A stretch of 64,000 bases of DNA from CALMEC01 sp963706315 (lineage in GTDB: Bacteria; Actinomycetota; Thermoleophilia; Miltoncostaeales; Miltoncostaeaceae). This document shows, one piece after another, positions 34,952 to 44,157 of the stretch. The notes under the pieces were generated by a model that was not told where the DNA came from, did no database searches, and saw only the letters and a program-made list of their open reading frames with translations. The stretch's first letter is position 1. The number at the start of each line of letters is the position of its first letter. The position numbers were made by a program, and so were the translations under genes. The stretch lies in contig CAVPMA010000013.1 of assembly GCA_963706315.1 (NCBI GenBank), positions 62,001 through 126,000 on the forward strand, written 5' to 3'.

Positions 34952-35708
34952 GTGGACACCAGGATCCAGATCTGCGGCAGCGTGGTCGTGCAGTTGGACG
35001 GTCGGAGGGTCGACGGTGATCTCCCGGGTCGTCAAGGCGTCCTCCTCCTGGTCTATCTGGCGGCGAATCGCGATCGCGCCGTCACGCGTGACGAGTTGAT
35101 CGAGGCGCTCTGGCCGCGGGACTTGCCTCCACGGCCGGAGTCGGCGCTCAGCGTGCTCCTGTCGAAGCTCAGAAGTGTTCTCGGCCCGGCGTCGATTGAG
35201 GGCAGAGCGCAGGTACGTCTTGCCCTCACACGGGTCTCTATTGACCTGGAGGCGGCGTCCAAGGCAATCCACGACGCGGAATCCGCCGTGGCACAGGAGG
35301 ACTGGGCGGGGGCCTGGGGCCCGGCGCGGGTCGCCCTGCACACTGCGAGTCGAGGCATCCTGCCTCGCTTCGATGCGCCCTGGATCCTCGTGCTGCGGCA
35401 GCGGCTCGAGGACATCCGACTGCGAGCGCTGTCGTGCGTCGCCGTGTCAAGCCTGCGCATCGGTGGGCCCCGTTTCCCCCGGCCGCCGAGCGGGCAGCGC
35501 GCTCGCTGGTGTCGCTCTCGCCATATCGGGAGACGGGCCATCGGTTCCTAATGGAGGCCCTCGCGGCACAGGGCAACGTGGCCGAGGCCCTCCGCGTCTA
35601 CGACGATCTGCGCCACCGATTGAGCGACGGACTGGGACCGCCCCGAGCGCCGATCTGCGGGCGCTGCACCGAATGCTCCTCCGAGAGAGCACCTCCGCCG
35701 CTGGCTGA
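34952..35708 (+). pseudogene. SARP/BTAD-type transcriptional regulator, two frameshifts
   Basis: From GTG 34952: an OmpR-like winged helix (LLLVYLAANRDRAVTRDELI, ALWPRDLPPRPESALSVLLS, KLRSVLGP) followed by the bacterial transcriptional activation domain. The BTAD part runs RFDAPWILVLRQRLEDIRLR in the first frame and SPYRETGHRFLMEALAAQGN plus VAEALRVYDDLRHRLSD in a second frame after about 35450. It closes in a third frame after about 35640 as APSADLRALHRMLLREST. Intact SARP proteins activate antibiotic or stress genes. This one would need two frame corrections to be made. Confidence 0.7.
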
Positions 35709-35789
35709 TGACAGCCCCGCGCGCCCGAGGCTTTCGGAAAGGGCGAGCGGGGACACTCTGAGCGCTGTTGAACAGGAAAGGGGGATCCG

Positions 35790-35949
35790 ATGGCCTGGAT
35801 GATGAAGTGCGAGTGTGGGGAAGTGGCCCGGGCGGAGACCGATGAGGACCTGATCGCCGCCGATGAAGAAGCACGTAAGAGAGCAGCATCCCGAGATGGT
35901 GGGTCGGCTCTCGCGGGAGCAGATCCTGGGAATGGCGGAGGTGGTGTGA
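35790..35949 (+). pseudogene. DUF1059-like small protein, frameshifted
   Basis: ATG 35790 gives MAWMMKCECGEVARAETDED and then loses the family sequence. In another frame from about 35868 it continues KKHVREQHPEMVGRLSREQI and ends LGMAEVV at 35949. The CxCG opening and the H.REHP...LSREQIL ending are typical of DUF1059 proteins of about 55 residues. One base change restores it. Confidence 0.6.
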
Positions 35950-35951
35950 GC

Positions 35952-36712
35952 ATGACGGAGATCGCGTACAGCATCCCCATGGCGACACCGTTCTATGGCC
36001 CTCCTCCCGTATCTTTACCGGGGCTGCCCAGCTCGTCGTCCCGTTCCTCATCACACCTGAGGCCGCCAGGCGGCTCGTGCCAGAGCCGCTGGTCCCCAAC
36101 CCCGACGACCTGATGTTCCTGATGATCGGCCAAATGAACAGCGACGAGTTCGGGACGACCAAGAGGCCTTCCTCGCCGTGCCGTCGAGCTTCGGTGCGAT
36201 GACTGGCAACTACGCCGTCGCCCTCTACCTCGACAACGACGCCGCCATGGCCTCGGGCAGAGAGGTCTGGGGCTGGCCCAAGAAGGCGGCCCACTTCAAC
36301 CTCGACGAGGACGACGGCGTTCTGACCGCCGTGGCGACTCGAGACGCCGTCGAGATCATCCGCGCACGCCTGGAGATCGCGGGCCCGGCCGAGGCAACCG
36401 ACCTCCAGCCTCAACCCCACCTGGTTCAACCTCAAGCTGATTCCGTCGATCGTCGAGGACGCGCCTCCCGAGGTGATGCAGATCACCTCTACGACTCTCG
36501 AGAACGTCCGGGTGTCCGACACGCGCAGAGGCCAGGCGAGCGTCGTTCTCGCGAACGCGGAATCGGATCCCCTCGCCGAGTTGATCGAGGTCCGCGACGT
36601 GCTGGGCGGGATCCATTTCCTACTTGACTGTGACCTCCCGTTGGGCGAGGTGATCCACGACTATCTGGCCAGCAAGGAGACCACAACGCTGGCCCCCATG
36701 AGGGTGGCGTGA
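35952..36712 (+). pseudogene. Acetoacetate decarboxylase family protein, several frameshifts
   Basis: Start ATG 35952 (MTEIAYSIPMATPFYGPPP). The rest is spread over frames: FTGAAQLVVPFLITPEAARR and LMFLMIGQMNSDEFGTT, then FLAVPSSFGAMTGNYAVALY and GREVWGWPKKAAHF, then VMQITSTTLENVRVSDTRRG to the stop at 36712. WGWPKK carries the Schiff-base lysine of acetoacetate decarboxylases. At least three frame changes (near 36015, 36165 and 36405) make it non-functional as read. It lies four bases from the DUF1059 fragment. Confidence 0.65.
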
Positions 36713-36901
36713 TGAGGTTGTTCCCTAGGACGTGGAATCTGGGTTAGGCGGCGGTCCTCCCTTCCCGCACCCTCTCCCGCAAGAGATCTCACGAGACGAT
36801 CTTCTCGCCATGGCCGAGACCGTCTAACTCTGAAGCTCCGGACGCCCGCTTGGCCGGTGAGGGCAGCCGGAGCGACGTTCCGATCGATCGCCGGAGGAAC
36901 G

Positions 36902-37696
36902 ATGAACACCTGCATCGTGCGCGAACGCGATGGGGCTGTCGCGACAATCGAGCTGAACCGACCCGAGCGACGGAACGCCCTGTCGCTCGCGCTCATCGAA
37001 GAACTGACCGCGACGCTCGATGAGCTCGGAGGGGACGAATCGATACGTGCGGTCGTGCTCGGTGCCCGGGGACCGACATTCTGCGCGGGACATGACCTCG
37101 TGGAGATGCGGGAGAAGGATGAGGCGTTTTTCCAACACCTCTACAAGGCGTGTACGGAGCTGATGCTCAGGCTGCACCAACTGAGCCAACCGGTAATCGC
37201 CCGCGTTCAAGGCATGGCCAGCGCTGGTGGCTGCCACCTGGTCGCCGCATGCGATCTCGTGGTCGCGTCCGAGGACGCCCGCTTCGCCGTCCCAGGTCCT
37301 CGCCTCGGTCTGCCCGGTACGACGGCGATGGTGGAAGTCGCGCGGGCGGTCGGCACGCAACGGGCGATGGAGCTCCTACTGACCGGCGATCCGATCGATG
37401 CCCAGGAGGCCCAAGCCTGGGGTCTCGTCAATCGAATCGTCCCGCGGGACCACCTCGAGGAGCACACGTCGGCGCTTGCGCGGCGTGTGTCCCAGGGCAG
37501 CAAACAGGTCGTTGAAGATGCGAAACGGACCCTCTACGAAGCGGTTAGCGGGAGCCGCACGACGGCATACAAGCGGGCACGCGACGTGATGGCGCGAAGC
37601 TCCGCCGCCCCGGACGCGCAGGAGGGCATCGCCGCATTCCTCGAGAAGCGCGAGCCCGTGTGGCCGTCCGGTTCAGGACGGACGCAACGACACTAG
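36902..37696 (+). CDS. Enoyl-CoA hydratase/isomerase
   Basis: 264 residues from ATG 36902 behind GGAGGAAC. Crotonase fold: IELNRPERRNALSLALIEEL, GPTFCAGHDLVEM (first oxyanion-hole segment with CAGHD), then VQGMASAGGCHLVAACDLVV (second oxyanion loop) and ARFAVPGPRLGLPGTTAM. The catalytic Glu expected in the GGxxE loop is not obvious here (GTTAMVE), so the exact reaction (hydratase, isomerase or other) is open. It is one of the few intact genes between 34 and 39 kb. Confidence 0.85.
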   Translation: MNTCIVRERDGAVATIELNRPERRNALSLALIEELTATLDELGGDESIRAVVLGARGPTFCAGHDLVEMREKDEAFFQHLYKACTELMLRLHQLSQPVIARVQGMASAGGCHLVAACDLVVASEDARFAVPGPRLGLPGTTAMVEVARAVGTQRAMELLLTGDPIDAQEAQAWGLVNRIVPRDHLEEHTSALARRVSQGSKQVVEDAKRTLYEAVSGSRTTAYKRARDVMARSSAAPDAQEGIAAFLEKREPVWPSGSGRTQRH

Positions 37697-37727
37697 ACCG
37701 CACATTCCGACACCTGGGTGAGGAGTC

Positions 37728-37875
37728 TTTTTAGTCCTAAGGTCCTGGGTTGAATCCCAGACGGTTCATCGACTTGATCCCTACGAGTGGGCACTTCCTC
37801 GGACCCGAGTTCGGACACCCCGATCCATGCCCCCGGCGTCGGGAGAGGAGACGGTGCGGGAGGGGGCCATTTCCG
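37728..37875 (+). repeat. Degenerate tRNA 3' end, post-attachment arm and dispersed repeat copy 5
   Basis: 37740-37770 holds a T-arm-like hairpin (TCCTGGGTTGAATCCCAGAC) and an acceptor-like tail. It is followed by TTGATCCCTACGAGTGGGCA, aligning with the arm after tRNA-Ile. Copy 5 of the dispersed unit is 37812-37875. Nothing else is seen from 37697 to 37962. Confidence 0.6.
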
Positions 37876-37962
37876 GCTTAGGTAGGCAAGAACCCGGCGA
37901 TGAGTCTCAGGCGGTCCGGCATTTGGGGGGCCACACAGCGTCGGCGAGGTATGGTCCTTCGT

Positions 37963-38569
37963 ATGACCTGGTGCATCCGTGGTAGCTACTTCGAGTCGTG
38001 CAACTGCGAGGCGATCTGCCCCTGCCGGAAGATCGACGGTCGTCCCCGGCGGCCGCTCGACGTACGGCGAGTGTCTCGGTGTCCTCTCCTGGATCATCGA
38101 GGACGGCCGGGCGGGCGACGTCTCGCTCGACGGCTTGAGCATCGCGCTCGCGACGCGGTACCACGACGACGAGGTCGGGTCACCGTGGAGCTTCGTCATG
38201 TACGTCGACGCACGCGCAGAGGGCGCGCAACGCGACGCGCTCGTCGACATCTACACGGGCCAGCTCGGCGGCGACGCGCTGAAACACTTCCCGTGGGCGT
38301 GGAAGGAGAGCGTGCGTGTGGCGGTCGGCCGGCCGAGATCGACGTCTCCCCACGAGCCGCGACGCCAGTGGCTGCGCATCCGCGACCACGTGAGCGTGCG
38401 GATCCGCGACGCATACGCGGGCCGCGAGAGTGTGACGTGCGTGATCCCGGGCCACGAGGAGAGCGGCGAGGAGCTGATCGCTGACGAGCTGCGCGTCGAT
38501 GACGGCCCCCTGCGGTTCGAGTTCCAAGGCAACTGCGGCTACTCGGCGCGCTTCGACTACGCCGGCTGA
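37963..38569 (+). pseudogene. DUF1326 protein, one frameshift
   Basis: ATG 37963 gives MTWCIRGSYFESCNCEAICP with the CNC...CPC cysteine cluster that defines DUF1326. Near 38040 the frame changes and continues GGRSTYGECLGVLSWIIEDG, then WSFVMYVDARAEGAQRDALV, and ends GNCGYSARFDYAG. The family is often next to a DUF2182 membrane protein and is thought to bind metal; no such partner is visible in 38570-38858, which holds no supported gene. Confidence 0.7.
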
Positions 38570-38858
38570 GCCGGCCGGCGACTCGCACAACCTCTCGGCT
38601 GGTCGGGCGCCATGGCCGGCCTCGGCCTGGGTGGGATGCTCACCCCCTAGCAGTTCGGCGTTCCGCGCTTCCCGGCGCGCTGCCACCTCCTTGCCTGAGC
38701 GCACCATCAACCACGAGTCGTCACATCTTCAACAGCGACATCTCGGCGAGGAAGTTCCGTTGCTTCTGGGCTGCGTCGTTGAGCGAGGAGCACCAAGAGA
38801 TCCAATGACGGGCTGTCGTCCGGGCCTCGCCCCAAGGGTCACCCTCATTCGTTTCCGT

Positions 38859-39461
38859 ATGGCCCGTGCGAACATTGACGCGATGGCGCCGACCGTGACC
38901 GACGTCCCGGACCGCGGGCGCTTTGAGCTCGAAGTCGACGGGGCCGTCCTGGGCTTTGCGCAGTACCGGCGCAGGCCGGGCGTCATCTTCTTCATCCACA
39001 CCGAGATCGACCCGGCACACGAGGGTGAGGGCCTAGGAACCAAGCTCGTGACGGCCGCGCTGGACACCGCACGGGCGGAGGGGTTGGCGGTGCTGCCGTT
39101 TTGCCCGTTCGTCCGGGACTTCATCGACGGTCATCCCGAGTACCTGGACCTCGTGCCGTTGGAGCGGCGCGCCAAGTTCGGGTTGAAGATGGGGCGAATG
39201 GATCTTCGCGTCGGCATGCATCACACATGCATGCGTGGGGGAGTGATGCGGACCCGCGCTGTACTAGACAGGACAACCCCGGCGACCCCCAAACGGCTTT
39301 CCCGAATCGTGGGCGGTAGTCGGTACCGATGTCATCGCAACAACCTCGGGGGACGCTCACCTATGGACATCCCCGAAGGGACGTCCACACGTCGATGCCA
39401 ACCGATCGGTACGGACCCTTCCGGGCATTGCCGTAGCCCTGGGCGATCTCGGCCTGGTTGA
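38859..39461 (+). CDS. GNAT family N-acetyltransferase (YjdJ-like) with run-on C-terminus
   Basis: 200 residues from ATG 38859 (38883 is also possible). The compact GNAT core is complete within about 115 residues: RFELEVDGAVLGFAQYRR, IFFIHTEIDPAHEGEGLGTK (acetyl-CoA site, GxGxG-like), AEGLAVLPFCPFVRDFIDGH and LVPLERRAKFGL. In this family the stop normally falls right after that last motif. Here the frame runs on for about 80 low-complexity residues to 39461, suggesting loss of the original stop near 39187. Activity of the core is plausible. Confidence 0.65.
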   Translation: MARANIDAMAPTVTDVPDRGRFELEVDGAVLGFAQYRRRPGVIFFIHTEIDPAHEGEGLGTKLVTAALDTARAEGLAVLPFCPFVRDFIDGHPEYLDLVPLERRAKFGLKMGRMDLRVGMHHTCMRGGVMRTRAVLDRTTPATPKRLSRIVGGSRYRCHRNNLGGRSPMDIPEGTSTRRCQPIGTDPSGHCRSPGRSRPG

Positions 39462-39561
39462 GCCAGCTGGCGTAGATCGGATCCCCCAAGGGTGATCCTG
39501 AAGAGGGGGTCGCCGGGGGGAGCGGCCGAGGCTAGGGTGGAGCGGCACGCGGCCCCATCAC

Positions 39562-41055
39562 GTGGAAGCCCCCTTGGAGATACCCGGTACTCGCTACGCG
39601 CGGGCTGCCGACGGCGACAGCATCGCCTACCAAGTGGCCGGCGACGGCCCGTTCGACCTCGTCTACGTGCCCGGCTTCATCTCGCACGTGGAGCTCTGGT
39701 GGGCGGAGCCATCGATCGGCCGCTTCTACGAGCGGCTCGCCTCGTTCTCGCGGCTGATCCTCTTCGACAAGCGGGGCACGGGGCTCTCAGACCCCATCCC
39801 GGGGCCGCAGCCGCTCGAGGAGCGCATGGAGGACGTGCGGGCGGTGATGGACGCCGCCGGGTCCGAGCGGGCTGCGCTCGTGGGCCTCTCGGAGGGAAGC
39901 GCGATGGCCGCCGTCTTCGCGGCCACCTATCCGGAGCGGACCAGCGCCCTCGTGCTGATGGGCCCGATCCTCGGCGGGTCGGTCGCGCAGCATCCGGCCG
40001 GGAAGGCCTGGACCGAGGCCTGGCGGCGCTTCCAGACGACGCTCGAGCACTGGGGCGACGGCTCCACGCTTCGCCTCACGGGGCCCACCATGAGCACCAC
40101 GAACCGTCAGCTGGGGCTCGTGGAGCGGTCGGGCGCGAGCCCACGCATGGCGCGGGAGCTCATCGCGATGTGGCTCGAGATCGACCTCCGCGATGTCCTA
40201 CCCGCGGTCTCGGTCCCGACGCTCGTCCTGAACCGGAGCCAGGAGGTCTTCCCCTCCGCGACCGCTCGTGAGCTGGCAGCTCGCATCCCGGGCGCCCGGC
40301 ACGTCGAGCTTCCCGGGGTCAACCACGTGCCCTGGGCGGGCGACAGCGAGTCCTACGTGGCGGAGATCGAGGAGTTCCTGACCGGCGTGCGCACGCAACC
40401 TCGCCCGGATCGCGTGCTGGCCACGATCCTCGTCACCGACCTCGTCGCCTCCACCGAGCGGGCGGCGGCGTCCGGCGACGAGGCGTGGAGGGAGCTCATG
40501 GCGCGGCACGACGCGCTGGTGGCGGATCAGCTGCGCCGGTTCGGGGGTCGTGAGGTCAAGCACACGGGCGATGGCATCCTGGCCACCTTCGACGGCCCGG
40601 CCCGGGCCATGCATTGCGCACGCGCGATCGTCAGTGCGGCGCGGGAGGACCTGGGCCTCGACGTGCGCGCCGGCCTCCACACCGGCGAGGTGGAGGTGGT
40701 GGGCGCGGACCTGCGAGGGCTTGCCGTGCACATCGCCGCGCGCATCTGCGCCGAGGGCGGTCCTGGTGAGGTCCTGGTGTCACGGACGGCGAAGGAGCTC
40801 GTGATCGGTTCGGATGTACGGCTTGCCCATCACGCCACCCGACGGCTGAAGGGCGTGCCGGGCGAGTGGTCGCTCTTCGTCCTGCTCGACGGTGTCTCGC
40901 GGCCCGCGGGGGTCGCTGCCCGGCGCGATCGCGTGCGGCTCGGTGACGCCGTCGGCCTGACCCTCGCTCGGCGGGCGCCGCGCGTCCTCCGGACGATCAT
41001 CCGCGCCGAACAGGCGGCTGTCTCCCTCGCCGCGCACCGCCACGGGTACCACTGA
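39562..41055 (+). CDS. Alpha/beta-hydrolase fused to class III adenylate/guanylate cyclase
   Basis: 497 residues from GTG 39562. Residues 1-275 are an alpha/beta hydrolase: FDKRGTGLSDP, ALVGLSEGSAMAAVFAATYP (nucleophile Ser in GLSEGS) and LPGVNHVPW with the catalytic His. Residues about 285-445 are a class III cyclase: ATILVTDLVASTERAA (metal Asp), GREVKHTGDGILATF (second metal Asp) and GLHTGEVEVVGADLRGLAV. The C-terminal 45 residues are basic. Such hydrolase-cyclase fusions occur in Actinobacteria and are thought to sense a small ligand or ester with the hydrolase part. It is one of the largest intact genes of the inner island. Confidence 0.87.
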   Translation: MEAPLEIPGTRYARAADGDSIAYQVAGDGPFDLVYVPGFISHVELWWAEPSIGRFYERLASFSRLILFDKRGTGLSDPIPGPQPLEERMEDVRAVMDAAGSERAALVGLSEGSAMAAVFAATYPERTSALVLMGPILGGSVAQHPAGKAWTEAWRRFQTTLEHWGDGSTLRLTGPTMSTTNRQLGLVERSGASPRMARELIAMWLEIDLRDVLPAVSVPTLVLNRSQEVFPSATARELAARIPGARHVELPGVNHVPWAGDSESYVAEIEEFLTGVRTQPRPDRVLATILVTDLVASTERAAASGDEAWRELMARHDALVADQLRRFGGREVKHTGDGILATFDGPARAMHCARAIVSAAREDLGLDVRAGLHTGEVEVVGADLRGLAVHIAARICAEGGPGEVLVSRTAKELVIGSDVRLAHHATRRLKGVPGEWSLFVLLDGVSRPAGVAARRDRVRLGDAVGLTLARRAPRVLRTIIRAEQAAVSLAAHRHGYH

Positions 41056-41074
41056 CGACGCCGTCGCCGTCGGC

Positions 41075-41515
41075 GGCGCGCCTCCCGGCGAGGATCAGCG
41101 TTCTCACGGGCGCATTCCCGCTGGCTGGTCGTCGCCAGGTCGATCGCCTCCATGTTCTTCTCGACGACTTCCATGTCGTTCTGGCGAATCGAGTTCGCGG
41201 CTGATCGATCATCCTGATCGGCGTAGAGGCGGGTGTGTGGCCCCGCGGCGCGTAGTACGCGTCACCCGACTCGTGCGTCTCCGCGTGGCCGTCGGCGAAC
41301 GTGAACGTGACCTTGCCCTCGACGCCAGGTCCCAAGTGCGGGCATTGGCAGCGATCGTCCGGAAGCCCTTGAACAGCGGTGTGAGATCCGCGTCCGCCGG
41401 GGCGCTGGAACCCGACGGTGTAGCCGCCGTCGAAGTGGTCGAAGTGTCCTTCGTAGCCTTCGACCTCGAATGTCTCAGATGCGGTCGCCTTCGACGCCTT
41501 CGGCAGTTCGAAGTC
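41075..41515 (-). pseudogene. Cupin-domain protein, frameshifted
   Basis: Leftward reading shows a complete cupin split over frames: LPKASKATASETFEVEGYEG, HFDHFDGGYTVGF, LPDDRCQCPH, then GKVTFTFADGHAETHESGDA, YYAPRGHTP, and DMEVVEKNMEAIDLATT in another frame. The ATG expected before PKAS is CTG. At least two frame changes (near 41360 and 41235) break it. The family is a common actinobacterial cupin of about 115 residues and unknown role. Confidence 0.55.
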
Positions 41516-41615
41516 CTCGACGTAGAGGTTCGCGGGCTGGTCGGAGGCGTTCGCTCGCGCGACGTTGGGTAGGGACCAGTACCGAGGCGGCCTTCACCGT
41601 CTCAAGGACACGCAG

Positions 41616-41797
41616 AACCCTCGAAGTGGGCAACAAACTGGGCAACACAAGGGTCGAGTCCACCAACCCCAGTACATGCGATGACAGGTGTGATCCCAGT
41701 CACCAAGCCGGAAAACACGGGACCGGCCGAAAGGGGCCGAAGCCCCTGGAGGGAAGTCAGATCCCCGGGTCGTCAGGTCGGTCCTGCCGCGCCCATA
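41616..41797. repeat. Junction repeat, type B (copy 2) plus degenerate tRNA-Ile 3' end
   Basis: 41616-41757 matches 28774-28915. It is followed at 41760-41797 by ATCCCCGGGTCGTCAGGTCG and TCCTGCCGCGCCCAT, a slightly degraded copy of the tRNA-Ile 3' half. This is the layout expected at the right end of an integrated element. Confidence 0.75.
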
Positions 41798-41829
41798 CCC
41801 CGAGAGGATTTCCACGCGAACGCCGCAGC

Positions 41830-41992
41830 AGCCGCTCGCCCAGTCACGACCGTTCAGTCGTCGTCGCTGGGGCTGGCTCGTCTGTCGACGGAGCACGGCA
41901 AGCTCGTGCCGAAGGACGATGATCTCGAGCTCCTTGGAGTCTGCGAGGACGAGCAGACGAGCCCCAGGAGGCAGCAGACCAGCAGGTCGCAA
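41830..41992 (-). pseudogene. Transposase N-terminal remnant
   Basis: Leftward reading gives LLVLADSKELEIIVLRHELA and VLRRQTSQPQRRRLNGRDWA, the typical N-terminus of integrase-core transposases (LEILVLRHELAVLRRQ). The frame then loses similarity. It may belong to the same IS type as the C-terminal remnant at 33600. The bases from 41993 to 42243 hold nothing I can support. Confidence 0.55.
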
Positions 41993-42243
41993 GCGACGAG
42001 ATCAGACCAACTCCTCCAAGGTCAACGGGGGGCAAGCCTCTACGGCCGCAACTCGCCTCCCGACGACGGAACCGAGCGAGCGCACCCACTGAGCACCTTT
42101 CCTTCGTCACGCCGCCGGCTAGCGCGGCAGGGGAGCTCGCCGCGCCAGGTCCAGCTTCCCCTCCCAGCGGCATAGCCTAGACATTGGCCTGCGGCTTCCC
42201 GAGCTCCACGGTGGCCTCTCGCGACGACCGAGGGAGGTCCGGG

Positions 42244-43095
42244 ATGGGTGCAGGCGCACGGATTGGATTTCGTCGGTTTCGGTCACATTGGCGGGCACAT
42301 GGCGTCTCGTTTCCTCCTGCAGGTGACGGTTTTCGGCGAGGCGCGAAGCCGAAGAGACGTCCAGCACCTGATCGATCAGGGGCTCCAGTGGTGCGACACG
42401 CCCACAGCGGTCGCCGAAGCGGCCGACGTTGTCTTCACCTCCGTCCCCGACGACCGTGTGCTCGAGGAGGTCGCCTCGGGTCCGGACGGCATCCTCGCCG
42501 GCCTCGTCGCGGGCAAGACGTGGGTCGAGGTGAGCACCACCAGCCCGACACGCGAGCCGGGCGTTCGCCGAGCGTTGCGCGCGCAGGGTGACGTCGATCT
42601 TCACCTCCGTTCTCCGGGAGCGTCCGCAGGCGGGGGGCACGGTCGCTGACGATCATCGTCGGCGGCGATGAGCACGCTTACCGCCACGTCGAGCCCTCCT
42701 GCGCGAGCTCGCGCGCCGACGCGCCGGCGAGCGGCAAGGACTCGTGGCTCGAGCTTCGCGGTCAACATGAGCCTTTCCGTCCGGTGCCCGCCTTCGCCAG
42801 GGCTGTCGTTCGTCAGCGCTCCGGCGTCAACCGCCACGGCGCTCGCCGTGGTCGAACCCGCCCAGATCGGCTCGCCGATGCTACGGCGCGCGCGTCGATC
42901 ATCCGATCCGCCAGAAGATTCCTCGTTCGACCTCAGCTTCATGCACAAGGGCATCGAGCTCGCGCTCGATGCTGCGCACCAGCCGACATCCCGCTGCCGA
43001 CCGCCGAGCGGCCGACGAGGTGCTCGAGCGCGCCAGCGCTCGGCTACGAGCGGCGCGACCTCGCCGCGCTGTTTCAGGCGCTCGAGCAGACGGCG
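42244..43095 (+). pseudogene. 3-hydroxyisobutyrate-dehydrogenase-like protein, many frameshifts
   Basis: ATG 42244 opens RIGF and, after one base shift, VGFGHIGGHMASRFL (dinucleotide fold). Then GLQWCDTPTAVAEAADVVFT, SVPDDRVLEEV and LVAGKTWVEVSTTSP are readable in one frame. Later parts switch frames: LTIIVGGDEHAYRHVEP, PAQIGSPMLRRA, FDLSFMHKGIELALDAA (the helix with the catalytic-Lys neighbourhood) and LGYERRDLAALFQALEQ. Together they cover a full 290-residue beta-hydroxyacid dehydrogenase, but four or more indels break it. Confidence 0.65.
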
Positions 43096-43132
43096 ACGGC
43101 GATCGTGGCCGGCGCTGACTGTCGCCGATGCC

Positions 43133-44035
43133 GTCCTACGGTTACAGCTTGAGTGCGAGTCTTCGATCCGACGAGCTGCTAGCCCAGGCTGCGCGCGCCG
43201 AAGCGGCCGCTTCGAGTTCGTCGATCTCCGACCCCTCCACCCGTGGCCCTTCTCGCACCACCACAGCCCCTATGCCTCGAGTGTGCTCGGCGCGCTCGCC
43301 GCGCAGACGGACGGAGCCGAGCTCGTCTCGCTGGTTACGTGCCCGACGATCGCCACCACCCGGCGATCGTCGCGCGGAAGGCGGCGACGGTGGCGGTGAT
43401 GAGCGCCGGCACGCTTCCGCCTCGGCGTCGGCGCAGGCGAGAACCTGAACGGGCACGTGGGTGGCCGCGGCTGGCCGCCGGTCCACATCCGCCACGAGAC
43501 GCTCGAGGAGGCGATCGAGATCATCCGCGCGCTCTGGTCCGGCGGCTCCACGCGCACCAGGGCAAGCACTACCGCGTCGACGACGCGCGCATCTTCACGC
43601 TTCCCGACGAGCCGCCGCCGATCTACGTCGCCGTCAGCGGCCCCAAGTCGTCGCGCTCGCGGAACGATTCGGCGACTGATCGTCGCGATCCATCGCCGCG
43701 CGGACTGACGCGTCCCTCGCCGACCCGGCAAGCCCGGTACGGCCAGCTTCCGGTGACGTGGCGGGGCGACACATGCTCGTCGCCTGGCGCGCGCGCTTCC
43801 GGTTTCAGCAGGAGGCTGGCAGGTGCAGTCCAGGCTTCGAACCCGGTCGACTTCGAGGCCGCAACTGCAGCCGTCCGGAGGAGACGTAGCGAAGGACATT
43901 TCGTGCGGAATCGACCCCGATCGGCACGTCGAGGCGATGAGCGGTCGGTGCACCGGCTTCGAGAAGATCGCGATCGTTCCGCTCGGAGTCTCGATCGCTT
44001 CTTCGAGCTTTGGGACAGGAGTTGCGCCGCGCCTC
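43133..44035 (+). pseudogene. Luciferase-like F420-type monooxygenase, many frameshifts
   Basis: Pieces in all three frames line up in order with the LLM class F420-dependent family: YGYSLSASLRSDELLAQAAR, HPWPFSHHHSPYASSVLGAL, VAVMSAG, GRGWPPVHIRHETLEEAIEI, IIRALWSGG, GKHYRVDDARIFTLPDEPPP, IYVAVSGPK, GQLPVTW, NPVDFEAATA, DVAKDISCGIDPDRHVEAM and GFEKIAIVPLG. I count at least six frame changes in 900 bp. The original would have been an oxidoreductase using reduced F420 or FMN. Confidence 0.65.
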
Positions 44036-44157
44036 GACTCATCAACGTCAGGCCGCACCATCGGCTGCATAGATCTCGGCAGCAGGGAACGCCGCGCCCA
44101 CCGGGTAGGCTCGCCGAACAGGTCGCGGGAGTTGGTTGCCAGGATCGACAACGAAGG

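Noticed and set aside
21206..37875. Dispersed repeats as a CRISPR array
   Set aside because: Copies are kilobases apart, with genes between and no regular spacers; no cas genes seen.
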